From assembly GCA_015059335.1 (NCBI GenBank), contig SVAP01000001.1, positions 256,413-320,412 on the forward strand: a stretch of DNA of 64,000 nt, read 5' to 3'. Of this stretch, positions 46,460 to 53,667 are shown piece after piece. Numbering within the stretch: position 1 is the first letter of the stretch; each line of letters starts with the position of its first letter. The notes under the pieces were generated by a model. The model was not told the origin of the DNA and searched no databases. It saw only the letters and a program-made list of their open reading frames with translations. The position numbers and the translations under genes were made by a program. Source of the DNA: Bacillota bacterium (GTDB lineage Bacteria; Bacillota_I; Bacilli_A; RF39; UBA660).

Positions 46460-46630
46460 ATGAAAGAATTAAAAAAAGATGTTTTACTAGAAATAGAGGG
46501 TGGAATAAATATATCAGGAAATTTAATCTCTGCATTTACCAAAGCAATCAATTCTATATTAGAAGTTGGAAGAAGCTTAGGGACTGCAATTAGAAGAATA
46601 AATAGTGGACAAGTATGTTCTCTAGGATAA
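46460..46630 (+). CDS. Class II bacteriocin precursor 2 (double-glycine leader)
   Basis: A 56-aa peptide with AGAAGGAG upstream. Leader MKELKKDVLLEIEGG is cut after GG. The 41-residue core begins INISGNLISAFTKAI and continues ILEVGRSLGTAIRRI, an amphipathic, cationic helix with GxxxG-like spacing (GRSLG), then a short Cys-containing tail. GxxxG helices are typical of two-peptide class IIb bacteriocins. It lies 15 bases after precursor 1 and 1 base before the next small gene. Confidence 0.87.
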   Translation: MKELKKDVLLEIEGGINISGNLISAFTKAINSILEVGRSLGTAIRRINSGQVCSLG

Positions 46631-46631
46631 T

Positions 46632-46802
46632 ATGGAATATATTCAAAAATATAGGAAACCACTTTTTATTTTTTCTGTAATATTACTAAGTCCAATACTT
46701 TTAACAACATTAAATATAACTATAGATTTTATACTTAATTGTGGAAGAATATTTGGAACAACGTTCAGATTACTTCAAGAAGCATTACTTAGTATGTTAT
46801 AA
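46632..46802 (+). CDS. Small membrane peptide, candidate immunity protein resembling precursor 2
   Basis: A 56-aa peptide without a double-glycine leader. The N-terminal part is basic then hydrophobic (KYRKPLFIFSVILLSPILL), and residues ~30-47 read ITIDFILNCGRIFGTTFRLL. This lines up with precursor 2 (AINSILEVGRSLGTAIRRI): I-I-L-x-x-G-R-x-x-G-T-x-x-R are shared. Position after the peptide genes and membrane nature suggest immunity, perhaps by mimicking the bacteriocin helix; this is inference. There is no ribosome site separate from the end of precursor 2 (AGGATAAT), so it is probably translationally coupled. Confidence 0.7.
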   Translation: MEYIQKYRKPLFIFSVILLSPILLTTLNITIDFILNCGRIFGTTFRLLQEALLSML

Positions 46803-46827
46803 AAGAACAATATTTGTCCTTTTTTGT
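46801..46827 (+). terminator. Probable terminator of the bacteriocin operon
   Basis: AAAAGAACAA / TTGTCCTTTT with one mismatch, then a T-run. Confidence 0.5.
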
Positions 46828-46846
46828 ATTTTAATCTATTTTTTTC

Positions 46847-46875
46847 TTGTGGAAAATCAAGTGTTGTGTTATAAT
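46847..46875 (+). promoter_or_regulatory. rpsU promoter
   Basis: TTGTGG (46847-46852), 17-bp spacer, TATAAT (46870-46875), with the -10 preceded by TGT. Confidence 0.75.
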
Positions 46876-46907
46876 TGTTCATGAAAACAAGAAGGGAGGG
46901 AAATAAA

Positions 46908-47102
46908 ATGGTACATGTATCAGTTAAAAATGACAATGTCGATGGTGCACTTAAAATCTTTAAACAAAAATTTGCTAAAAGTGGAGTCCCTTCTGAAATC
47001 AAAAAAAGAAAACACTATGATAAACCAGGTGTAAAAAGAAGAATAGAAAAAAAAGAAGGAATCAAAAATTCTAGAAGAAATGCAAGAAGAAATAGAGACT
47101 AA
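46908..47102 (+). CDS. rpsU: 30S ribosomal protein S21 (bS21)
   Basis: A 64-aa, strongly basic protein of the small ribosomal subunit, close to the anti-Shine-Dalgarno end of 16S rRNA. Sequence signs: VSVKNDNVDGALKIFKQKF, SGVPSEIKKRKHYDKPG and the Arg/Lys-rich C-terminus (SRRNARRNRD). The ATG follows GGGAGGG at the usual spacing; the upstream in-frame TTG is not used. Flanked by its own promoter and terminator. Confidence 0.96.
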   Translation: MVHVSVKNDNVDGALKIFKQKFAKSGVPSEIKKRKHYDKPGVKRRIEKKEGIKNSRRNARRNRD

Positions 47103-47125
47103 TTATAAGTCTCTATTTTTTTTAT
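47090..47125 (+). terminator. rpsU terminator
   Basis: AAATAGAGACT / AGTCTCTATTT, perfect 11 bp with a 7-base loop, then a T-run; the left arm holds the last rpsU codons. Confidence 0.9.
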
Positions 47126-47130
47126 TTAAA

Positions 47131-47233
47131 CAAAAAAAGAAGGTTACACCCCCTGAGGGTAACCTTCAAAAAAGAATAAAAAGGGGTTGGCTAGTGTGAT
47201 ACTAGCACCAATTCGCCTAATTGGGAATTGGTG
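47131..47233 (-). ncRNA. Predicted small RNA upstream of recG (minus strand)
   Basis: On the minus strand a promoter (TTGACA at 47268-47263, 17-bp spacer, TAGTAT at 47245-47240) leads into a ~100-nt unit. It contains a 9-bp hairpin at the 5' end (CACCAATTC / GAATTGGTG, 47206-47233), a 5-bp hairpin (CTAGT / ACTAG, 47191-47205), an unpaired C-rich linker CCAACCCCTTTTT, and a 9-bp terminator hairpin (GAAGGTTAC / GTAACCTTC, 47139-47167) with TTTTTTTG. There is no open reading frame. The layout (5' hairpins, free CCCC, terminator) is that of trans-acting small RNAs that bind ribosome sites. The T-run exists only on the minus strand. Confidence 0.7.
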
Positions 47234-47356
47234 ATTCTTATACTAATTCATATTGAGTAATTTGTCAACAATTTTAAACATTTTTTTTAAATTTTTTTAA
47301 TTTTCTTTTGTTTATATTTAAAATTATATATAATTAAATTAGAAAGGGATGATAAT

Positions 47357-49354
47357 TTGGAACTTATTGAATTACCTGGTGTTGGACCTAAATCTTTAAA
47401 ATTATTAAACAAGCTAAATATATATACAATCAATGATTTATTAAATTATTATCCATTTAGATATGAAATAATAAAGTTGAATGATATAAATGAAATGAAT
47501 GATGGAGATAAAGTTTGTGTAGAAGGAATAATTGAAAAAATACCAACTCTAATTAGACTTAAAGGGAATATGAATAAAATGAGTTTTAGAATTGAAACTA
47601 ATAATACACTTGTTAATGTTGTGATTTTCAATAGAGGGTTTATGAAAAAACATTTTGAAATAGGTAAAACAATATTAATTATAGGTAAATGGGATAATAA
47701 AAAAAATACAATTGTTGCTTCAGATTTTAGATTTGAAAAAATAGATGGAACAAAAATCGAAAGTGTGTATAGAACTACTAATGGATTACCAAGGAAAAAT
47801 TTATCTAATTATATTGAAGAAGCAATAAAATTGAATATTAATGAATTAGAAGATTATATACCCAATTATTTGATTGAAAAATATAATTTTATGGATAAAG
47901 AAACCGCTGTAAAATTAGTACATAATCCTAGTGATATAAATGATATTAAACAAGCTCAAATCAGATTGAAATATGAAGAATTATTTACATTTATGTTAAA
48001 AATAAACTGTTTAAAATTAAAAAATCAAAATAATAATATTGGTTTAAAAAGAGATATAGATAATACAATGTTAACCGAGTTTATAAAATCTATACCGTTT
48101 GAATTAACAATTGATCAAATAAAAGCTGTGAATGATATTAAAACTGATATGATAGAACCTAGACGAATGAATAGACTGTTACAAGGTGATGTTGGTAGTG
48201 GAAAAACAATTGTTAGTATAATAGCATGTTATATAAACTATTTAAGTGGATATCAATCAGCGTTTATGGCACCAACTGAAATTTTAGCACGACAACATTA
48301 TGATAATATTAAAAGTTTATTTAATGGTTTAAATATTAAAATTGAGTTGCTTACAGGAAGTACTCCTAAAAAAGAAAAGAAAGAGATTTATAAAAAATTA
48401 AACAATAATGAAATTGATTTAATAATTGGTACTCACGCATTAATTCAAGATGAGGTTGAATATAATAATCTAGGATTGGTTATTACTGATGAACAACATA
48501 GATTTGGTGTTAATCAAAGATCCAATTTAAGAAATAAAGGTACTATGCCTGATATTTTATATATGAGTGCGACTCCTATTCCTAGAACATATGCTTTAAC
48601 TATATATGGTGACATGGATATATCAAGTATTAAAACTAGACCTACTGGTAGAAAAGATATTATAACTAAGGTTAAAACAAATAAAGAAATTATTGATGTA
48701 TTAAAATCAATTAAAATTGAATTAGATAACAATCATCAAGTATATGTCATTGCGCCATTAATTGAGGAAAGTGAAAAATCAGATATGGAAAATGTAATTA
48801 AACTAAAAGAAAAGTTTATAAAAGCATTTCCAAATCGAAATATAGAAATATTACATGGAAAAATGACGCCAATCGAGAAAGAAGAAATAATGAATAGTTT
48901 TTCTAAAAATGAAACAAATATTTTAATAAGTACTACTGTAATAGAAGTTGGTGTTGATGTTAAAAATGCTACTGTAATTACAATATTTGATGCTGATAGA
49001 TTTGGTTTATCAACATTACATCAATTAAGAGGTAGAGTAGGAAGAAATGATCTTCAATCATATTGTTTTTTAATTAGTGATAAATCTAAAGAGAGATTAC
49101 AAATATTAGAACATAGTAATGATGGATTTGAAATTAGTGAACAAGATTTTAAATTGAGGGGACAAGGAGATTTATTTGGCGTTAAACAAAGTGGTGATAT
49201 GAGTTTTAAAATCGCTAATATTAAGGATGATTTTAAAATACTTATGCAAGCAAAGCAAGATTCTTTAGAATTTTTAAATTCAAATTTAATTGACACACTT
49301 GACACAAATGGACATATAAAGAAAATCATTGAAAACATTGGGAATTTAAATTAG
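47357..49354 (+). CDS. recG: ATP-dependent DNA helicase RecG
   Basis: A 665-aa branch-migration helicase that remodels stalled forks and Holliday junctions. The N-terminal wedge/OB domain (ELPGVGPKSLKLLNKLNIYTINDLLNYYPFRYE) is followed by the helicase core: QGDVGSGKTIVSIIACY (Walker A), IIGTHALIQDEV, ITDEQHRFGVNQRS (DEQH box), MSATPIPRTYAL, ATVITIFDADRFGLSTLHQLRGRVGR (motif VI). It starts at TTG 47357 with AAAGGGATGAT upstream. It ends about 70 bases before a small-RNA promoter. Confidence 0.96.
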   Translation: MELIELPGVGPKSLKLLNKLNIYTINDLLNYYPFRYEIIKLNDINEMNDGDKVCVEGIIEKIPTLIRLKGNMNKMSFRIETNNTLVNVVIFNRGFMKKHFEIGKTILIIGKWDNKKNTIVASDFRFEKIDGTKIESVYRTTNGLPRKNLSNYIEEAIKLNINELEDYIPNYLIEKYNFMDKETAVKLVHNPSDINDIKQAQIRLKYEELFTFMLKINCLKLKNQNNNIGLKRDIDNTMLTEFIKSIPFELTIDQIKAVNDIKTDMIEPRRMNRLLQGDVGSGKTIVSIIACYINYLSGYQSAFMAPTEILARQHYDNIKSLFNGLNIKIELLTGSTPKKEKKEIYKKLNNNEIDLIIGTHALIQDEVEYNNLGLVITDEQHRFGVNQRSNLRNKGTMPDILYMSATPIPRTYALTIYGDMDISSIKTRPTGRKDIITKVKTNKEIIDVLKSIKIELDNNHQVYVIAPLIEESEKSDMENVIKLKEKFIKAFPNRNIEILHGKMTPIEKEEIMNSFSKNETNILISTTVIEVGVDVKNATVITIFDADRFGLSTLHQLRGRVGRNDLQSYCFLISDKSKERLQILEHSNDGFEISEQDFKLRGQGDLFGVKQSGDMSFKIANIKDDFKILMQAKQDSLEFLNSNLIDTLDTNGHIKKIIENIGNLN

Positions 49355-49390
49355 ACATTAAAATTTTAGAAAATATTAGTATAAATATTA

Positions 49391-49419
49391 TTGACATTTT
49401 TGTCATTTTCTAATATTAT
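49391..49419 (+). promoter_or_regulatory. Strong promoter of the downstream small RNA
   Basis: TTGACA (49391-49396), 17-bp spacer, TATTAT (49414-49419), right after recG; no gene follows on this strand within 1.4 kb. Confidence 0.75.
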
Positions 49420-49425
49420 GAATGT

Positions 49426-49524
49426 AGCGTGATAGTATAACACGCTCACTCTTACGATTCTATGTGAGAGTGTATTCAACCAAAACCCCCTGAGCCGTCC
49501 CTTAATTGGGGCGGTATTTTTTTT
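49426..49524 (+). ncRNA. Predicted small RNA downstream of recG (plus strand)
   Basis: A ~99-nt unit from a near-consensus promoter to a strong terminator. Elements in order: hairpin AGCGTG / CACGCT (49426-49446), hairpin CACTCT / AGAGTG (49447-49472), an unpaired C-rich linker CAACCAAAACCCCCTGA, and the GC-rich terminator CCGTCCC / GGGGCGG (49495-49514) followed by ATTTTTTTTG. This is the same architecture as the minus-strand RNA at 47131-47233. Both plus-strand sequences contain ACCCCCTGAG, so the two RNAs, made from opposite strands, are perfectly complementary over these 10 nt. There is no coding potential. Confidence 0.7.
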
Positions 49525-49688
49525 GCCCCAATTTATAAGGGTTTGTAGGGGATAGAATTCGTGATTTTTATTTTAGGTACGATTTGGGTACGATATTTTT
49601 GAATTAGATAAAATTATTTCTGAAAATTAAATCAAAAAAAATTCAGTGTGTATATCAAAAAATATATTTTCATTATAAAAAGAAGCGG
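49525..49688. other. Likely left border of the mobile element, integrase-type direct repeats
   Basis: No gene. GGTACGAT occurs twice, 11 bp apart (49576-49583 and 49587-49594), about one helical turn, as expected for arm-type binding sites of a tyrosine integrase. GCCCCAATT (49525-49533) can pair with AATTGGGGC (49504-49512) of the small-RNA terminator. The true attachment core is not identified, since the other end is not recognised in the window. Confidence 0.4.
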
Positions 49689-49702
49689 TTAAGCTTCTTT
49701 TC
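49676..49702 (-). terminator. Terminator of the 49689 membrane-protein gene
   Basis: Read on the minus strand, AAAAGAAGC / GCTTCTTTT with a 6-base loop containing the stop codon, then T-rich. Confidence 0.75.
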
Positions 49703-50642
49703 TAGAAAGTAACATTTCTAATATTATTGGAATAGTTATAGATGAAATAGTTAGTTCATAAATGGAAATTATTGGTTCTGAGAAAGTTTTAGAAAATAAA
49801 ATCGTAATATAAACAAAAAATAAACTTATTAATAAACTTATTTTTGACAAAGTGTAAAAAACATTATTCGACTCAACTGAAAAAGTTGTGTCTATAATAT
49901 TTAATATTACAGATAAAATAAATAAAAAAGTCCTAATTATAAAATTCATTATGATAAAAATAATGGACTGAAGAAAAAAATAAATTGTATATTTAAAAAG
50001 GTTTCTATTATTCCTTTTGAATAATTTATCTAAATTATCAATCCCATATTTTTTGTCAATTTTTAAAATATTTTCAACTATTGTCTTATTTAGATTTAAT
50101 AAATATAAAGAATTTAAATTTTTTAAAATATTATATATATTTAATATTACTAAATATAATATTAAGAAAGAAATAAGAAAAATAGAAAATATTACAGAAA
50201 TTTGAAAAATATTTTCGTTAGTAAATAAATTTGTTAAGTTTGTGTATTTTGATTTGTTTATAAAGTAAATAACTTCAGTTATTAAAAATGATGATATAAT
50301 AGTGCTATCATTTTTGAAATTATAACCTAATTTTATATTGAATAACGGACATATAATTATGATATACATTAAATATAAAGTATTTAATAATGAAAAAATT
50401 TTACTAATTATTCCTAATTGAAAAAATAATAATAAGACAGCTAATATTAAAAAAATAAATAAAGAAATTATCGAAGTGGTTTTTAATTTATCAATTACTG
50501 AACTTTTATTTTTATAAACATTTTTTTTAGCTAAATATTCATCTAAAAATACATTTGTTAAATGTAAAATTAATAATGGAAAAATTACATATGCTATTTT
50601 GCTATCATCTCCAATAAAAAAGTTTACTAAGTTTGAATTCAT
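49689..50642 (-). CDS. Polytopic membrane protein of unknown function, 317 aa
   Basis: Not recognised. Eight or nine hydrophobic segments, very rich in Ile, Leu, Phe and Asn, with one soluble basic loop in the middle (ILKIDKKYGIDNLDKLFKRNNRNLFK, residues ~190-220, split by a helix break). No transporter, kinase or protease motif is visible. AGGTGAT precedes the ATG, and a promoter (minus strand TTGTCT, 16 bp, TATAAT; 50661-50688) lies just upstream. It sits between the probable element border and the AlbA_2 gene, so it may be cargo of the mobile element. Confidence 0.65.
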   Translation of the reverse strand: MNSNLVNFFIGDDSKIAYVIFPLLILHLTNVFLDEYLAKKNVYKNKSSVIDKLKTTSIISLFIFLILAVLLLFFQLGIISKIFSLLNTLYLMYIIIICPLFNIKLGYNFKNDSTIISSFLITEVIYFINKSKYTNLTNLFTNENIFQISVIFSIFLISFLILYLVILNIYNILKNLNSLYLLNLNKTIVENILKIDKKYGIDNLDKLFKRNNRNLFKYTIYFFLQSIIFIIMNFIIRTFLFILSVILNIIDTTFSVESNNVFYTLSKISLLISLFFVYITILFSKTFSEPIISIYELTISSITIPIILEMLLSRKEA

Positions 50643-50848
50643 AAAATCACCTGGTTATTTATTATACAGAAATATAAAAAAAAGACAACTTTGTTATTGT
50701 CTAATAATAATGGTAGCAATTTTAAAAATTTATGAATATATATTTAATTTTCATAAATTTCTTTATGTATTAAATTTATTAATAAACAATGTAAAAATAA
50801 TATAAAACTTAGGAAAATGGTGTATAATATATAAAAGGAGATGATAAT

Positions 50849-52279
50849 ATGTTAGCTCAAATTCCAGAAAATCTTTTAAAGTTAATAAAGGAAGGAGAAT
50901 GTTCGACAGTAGAATTTAAAACCGCAAAAAAGAATCTTCCGGAAAATTTGTTTGAAACAATTTGCTCTATGCTGAATAGAAATGGTGGACATATATTTTT
51001 AGGGATACAAGATGATGGAGAAATTGTTGGCGTATTTAAGGATTATATTAAAGAAATGAAAAAGAATTTTGCAAATTTGTGTAATAATACAGAAAAAATA
51101 AGTCCAACGGTTCATCTTGAAATAAAAGAGTTTTTTTATGGTGAAAAAGAAATATTATATATATATGTATACGAGAGTTCAGACGTACATAAAACGGCAA
51201 ATAAAATATTTGATCGAAATGAAGACGGAGATTTTGAAATTACTGGTAATACATCTTTGATTTCACAATTATATATTAGGAAAAGCAGTACGTATATAGA
51301 AAACAAAATATATCCGTTTGCTACAATTGAAGATTTAAGAAAAGATTTGATTGATAAAGCTAGAAATATGGCTGTAAATAGAGTAGCAAATCATCCTTGG
51401 GCTAAAATGAATGATTTAGAAATGTTGAGAAGTGCATCATTATATGAAAAAAATTTACAAACTGGTGAAGAAGGAATTAATTTAGCAGGATTATTATTAT
51501 TTGGTAAAGATGATGTAATAGCTTCTGCACTTTCTTACTATAAAACAGATGCTATATTAAAAGTTGATAATATTGATAGATATGATGATAGAGATGATAT
51601 AAGAACAAATCTGATAGAAAGCTATGAAAGATTAATAAATTTTGTTAAAAAACATTTAAATGAAAAGTTTTATATGGATGGCAATCAAAGAATTAATATT
51701 AGAGATGTTATAGCGCGTGAGTTATGTGTAAATTTATTAATTCACAGAGAATATGCAAATCCAGTTCCAGCAAGATTAATAATAACAAAAGAATCGATAA
51801 TGACTGAAAACGCTAATAAACCTAGAAATATTGGTTATATTGATCTTAACAACTATTCTCCATATCCTAAAAATCCTAAAATAGCCAATTTTTTTAAAGA
51901 AATAGGATTAGCAGAAGAGTTGGGTTCTGGAATAAAGACTATAACGAAATATAATAAGATATATAGTGGCGGGATTCCAAGTTTTAAAGACGATGAAATA
52001 TTTACTGTCACAGTTCCGTTAGCTCAAAAAGTAACTGATATAGCATTAGATGTTATTGAGGAAATGGATGAACTTAAAATTAAATTGTTTGATTATATTA
52101 AAACTAATAATGGAGTAAGTCGTCAAGCTATTAATGATTATATGTATCCATTATTTGATACAACAGATGAAAATGAATTAAATAATAAAACAAGATATAT
52201 TATTAATTTCTTAAGAGAAAGAGATTTAATTTTTAATAAAGGCACTAAGAACAAACCAAAATGGATAGCAAAAAAATAA
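50849..52279 (+). CDS. AlbA_2 / RecG-like ATP-binding-domain regulator
   Basis: A 476-aa protein of the group often mis-named 'ATP-dependent DNA helicase RecG-like'. The N-terminal AlbA_2 (Schlafen-type) domain has STVEFKTAKKNLPENLFETI and GGHIFLGIQDDGEIVGV (residues ~18-62). The middle has GINLAGLLLFGKDD, then ELCVNLLIHREYANPVPARLII (~290) and EELGSGIKTITKYN (~355), an HATPase_c_4-like fold. A winged-helix C-terminus (~415-476) ends the protein. No helicase motifs. Members are thought to be transcription regulators or RNA/DNA-binding proteins and are frequent in mobile DNA. AAAGGAGATGATAAT precedes the ATG. It is followed by a 10-bp tandem repeat array. Confidence 0.85.
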   Translation: MLAQIPENLLKLIKEGECSTVEFKTAKKNLPENLFETICSMLNRNGGHIFLGIQDDGEIVGVFKDYIKEMKKNFANLCNNTEKISPTVHLEIKEFFYGEKEILYIYVYESSDVHKTANKIFDRNEDGDFEITGNTSLISQLYIRKSSTYIENKIYPFATIEDLRKDLIDKARNMAVNRVANHPWAKMNDLEMLRSASLYEKNLQTGEEGINLAGLLLFGKDDVIASALSYYKTDAILKVDNIDRYDDRDDIRTNLIESYERLINFVKKHLNEKFYMDGNQRINIRDVIARELCVNLLIHREYANPVPARLIITKESIMTENANKPRNIGYIDLNNYSPYPKNPKIANFFKEIGLAEELGSGIKTITKYNKIYSGGIPSFKDDEIFTVTVPLAQKVTDIALDVIEEMDELKIKLFDYIKTNNGVSRQAINDYMYPLFDTTDENELNNKTRYIINFLRERDLIFNKGTKNKPKWIAKK

Positions 52280-52345
52280 ATGTTAGCAGATGTTAATAAC
52301 TGTTAAAGAATGCAAACAACTGTAAATGATTGAAAATTAATAGAA

Positions 52346-52395
52346 CAACTGCAAACAACTGCAAACAACTGCAAACAACTGCAAACAACTGCAAA
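52346..52395 (+). repeat. Five perfect 10-bp tandem repeats (CAACTGCAAA)
   Basis: CAACTGCAAA is repeated five times with no interruption, and a sixth unit starts (CAAAA). Degenerate forms (GCAAACAACTGTAAA, GATTGAAAA) lie just upstream from 52311. The array fills the short gap between the AlbA_2 gene and the converging integrase gene. A 10-bp period puts each unit on the same face of the helix, as for a protein binding array. Slipped-strand expansion is also possible. Confidence 0.9.
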
Positions 52396-52410
52396 CAAAA
52401 AATAACTTGG

Positions 52411-53514
52411 TTATTCCAAGTTATCTATAACACTAACAACATTATCGAGGGCGGTACTAAACATATGAGAATATGTGTTTAGTGTTTCCTCGATTTTTGT
52501 ATGTCCTAAAAATTTAGCAACCAATGTAACATTAGCTCCATTGTTAATTAATAGAGATGCACATGAATGTCTAAAGTCATGTAATCTTATTGATTTTAAT
52601 CCAGCTTTGTTTGCTATTAAAGTTCTTCTGTCGTATATAGTGGTATCACTAATAGGTCTTGCGTCAGATACAACAAAGAAATCATCGTTAAAGTTACAAT
52701 ATTCCTTTTTAGACTGCTCATAGAGCATTTTAAGGTCGTTTAGAAGGACTTTTGTGATAGGAACAATACGATAACTATCTTTTGTCTTTGTATCCGAAAA
52801 TTCGAACTTTGTGCGGTTATTTAACTGGGTAATTTGTTTGTTAACGGATAACACCTTTTTATCGAAATAAATATCTTTCCAAGTTAAACCTTTTAATTCA
52901 CCTTTACGTAGTCCACAATAATAAAAAATTTCAAATACACATTTCCATCTAAGATCTTCTTCATAAGAAATAAACTTTTTAAATTCTTCGTAGTTATAGT
53001 AAGACATTTCTTTTCTTCTTTCATTAGGATCTTGGAACTTTGTCATTTTGTTGTAAACATTATTAAAATTAAATCCATGCCATTTAACACCAAAGTTAAG
53101 AATTGATCTAAGAAATTTGTAAATATCATTTTTATAACGTAAAGATATACCTGCTTTATTTATATCTCTTTTCCATTGCTCAAATTGCATAATATTAAAA
53201 TCTTTTATTTTTACAGGAAAGAAACATTCGATATATTTTTCTTTATAGCTATAACCACATAATGTAGTAGCTTTCATTATTTCGTCGTTATGCATTCTAA
53301 ATTCATCATATAGATCTTTAAATGTCATATTATTATCTTCAACTTTATCAGTAGAAGTAACCATAAACATTCTTTCAGCATCAACTGCTTCTTTTTTTGT
53401 AGCAAACTTTTTTGATTTATATTGATCGGGTTTACCAAATGCATCAGTATAATTTACTTTAAAATACCAACATCTACCATCTTTAGTAGCTTTTTTATCT
53501 TTATATATTGGCAC
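52411..53514 (-). CDS. int: Tyrosine integrase of the mobile element (Tn916/phage type)
   Basis: A 367-aa recombinase of the long, arm-binding type. Residues ~1-60 form an AP2-like arm-binding domain (KATKDGRCWYFKVNYTDAFG, SKKFATKKEAVDAERMF). A SAM-like core-binding domain follows (~65-170), then the catalytic domain with Arg in YYCGLRKGELKGLTW, His/Arg in LHDFRHSCASLL, His in FLGHTKIEETLNTYSHM and its Tyr. Start GTG 53514, with AAAGGA about 10 bases upstream; an 8-bp inverted repeat (ATTTACAC / GTGTAAAT) brackets this ribosome site. It reads leftward, towards the probable border at ~49.55 kb. It is clearly different from the chromosomal Xer at 9355. Confidence 0.93.
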   Translation of the reverse strand: MPIYKDKKATKDGRCWYFKVNYTDAFGKPDQYKSKKFATKKEAVDAERMFMVTSTDKVEDNNMTFKDLYDEFRMHNDEIMKATTLCGYSYKEKYIECFFPVKIKDFNIMQFEQWKRDINKAGISLRYKNDIYKFLRSILNFGVKWHGFNFNNVYNKMTKFQDPNERRKEMSYYNYEEFKKFISYEEDLRWKCVFEIFYYCGLRKGELKGLTWKDIYFDKKVLSVNKQITQLNNRTKFEFSDTKTKDSYRIVPITKVLLNDLKMLYEQSKKEYCNFNDDFFVVSDARPISDTTIYDRRTLIANKAGLKSIRLHDFRHSCASLLINNGANVTLVAKFLGHTKIEETLNTYSHMFSTALDNVVSVIDNLE

Positions 53515-53667
53515 AATTTACACGTCCTTTCTTGTGTAAATCCCCAATTAATGATATAATTATATACGAGAAATCTCCAAAATTATATTTATTATAATTA
53601 TTAAAGTTTACCAGACTTTTTAATTAGGGATTTTTCATTTTGATCACTGTTCCAGCAGTGGTCTTTT
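53515..53667. other. int leader and right-hand terminator, no gene
   Basis: Contains an inverted repeat AAATCCCCAATTAA / TTAATTAGGGATTT (about 53536-53549 with 53619-53632), one copy (53598-53617) of the 20-bp sequence also found inverted at 54833-54852, and a terminator hairpin GATCACTG / CAGTGGTC with T-run on the plus strand (53642-53670). Confidence 0.6.
53598..53617 (-). repeat. 20-bp inverted repeat, copy A (int leader)
   Basis: On the minus strand reads AGTCTGGTAAACTTTAATAA, identical over 20 of 20 bases to 54833-54852 on the plus strand. It lies about 84 bases upstream of the int start, in the direction of int transcription. Confidence 0.9.

Noticed and set aside
47139-47167. Plus-strand terminator for rpsU or leader of recG
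   Set aside because: There is no T-run on the plus strand after this hairpin; the T-run and promoter are on the minus strand, so a minus-strand small RNA fits better.
52346-52395. CRISPR array
   Set aside because: Units are 10 bp with no spacers.
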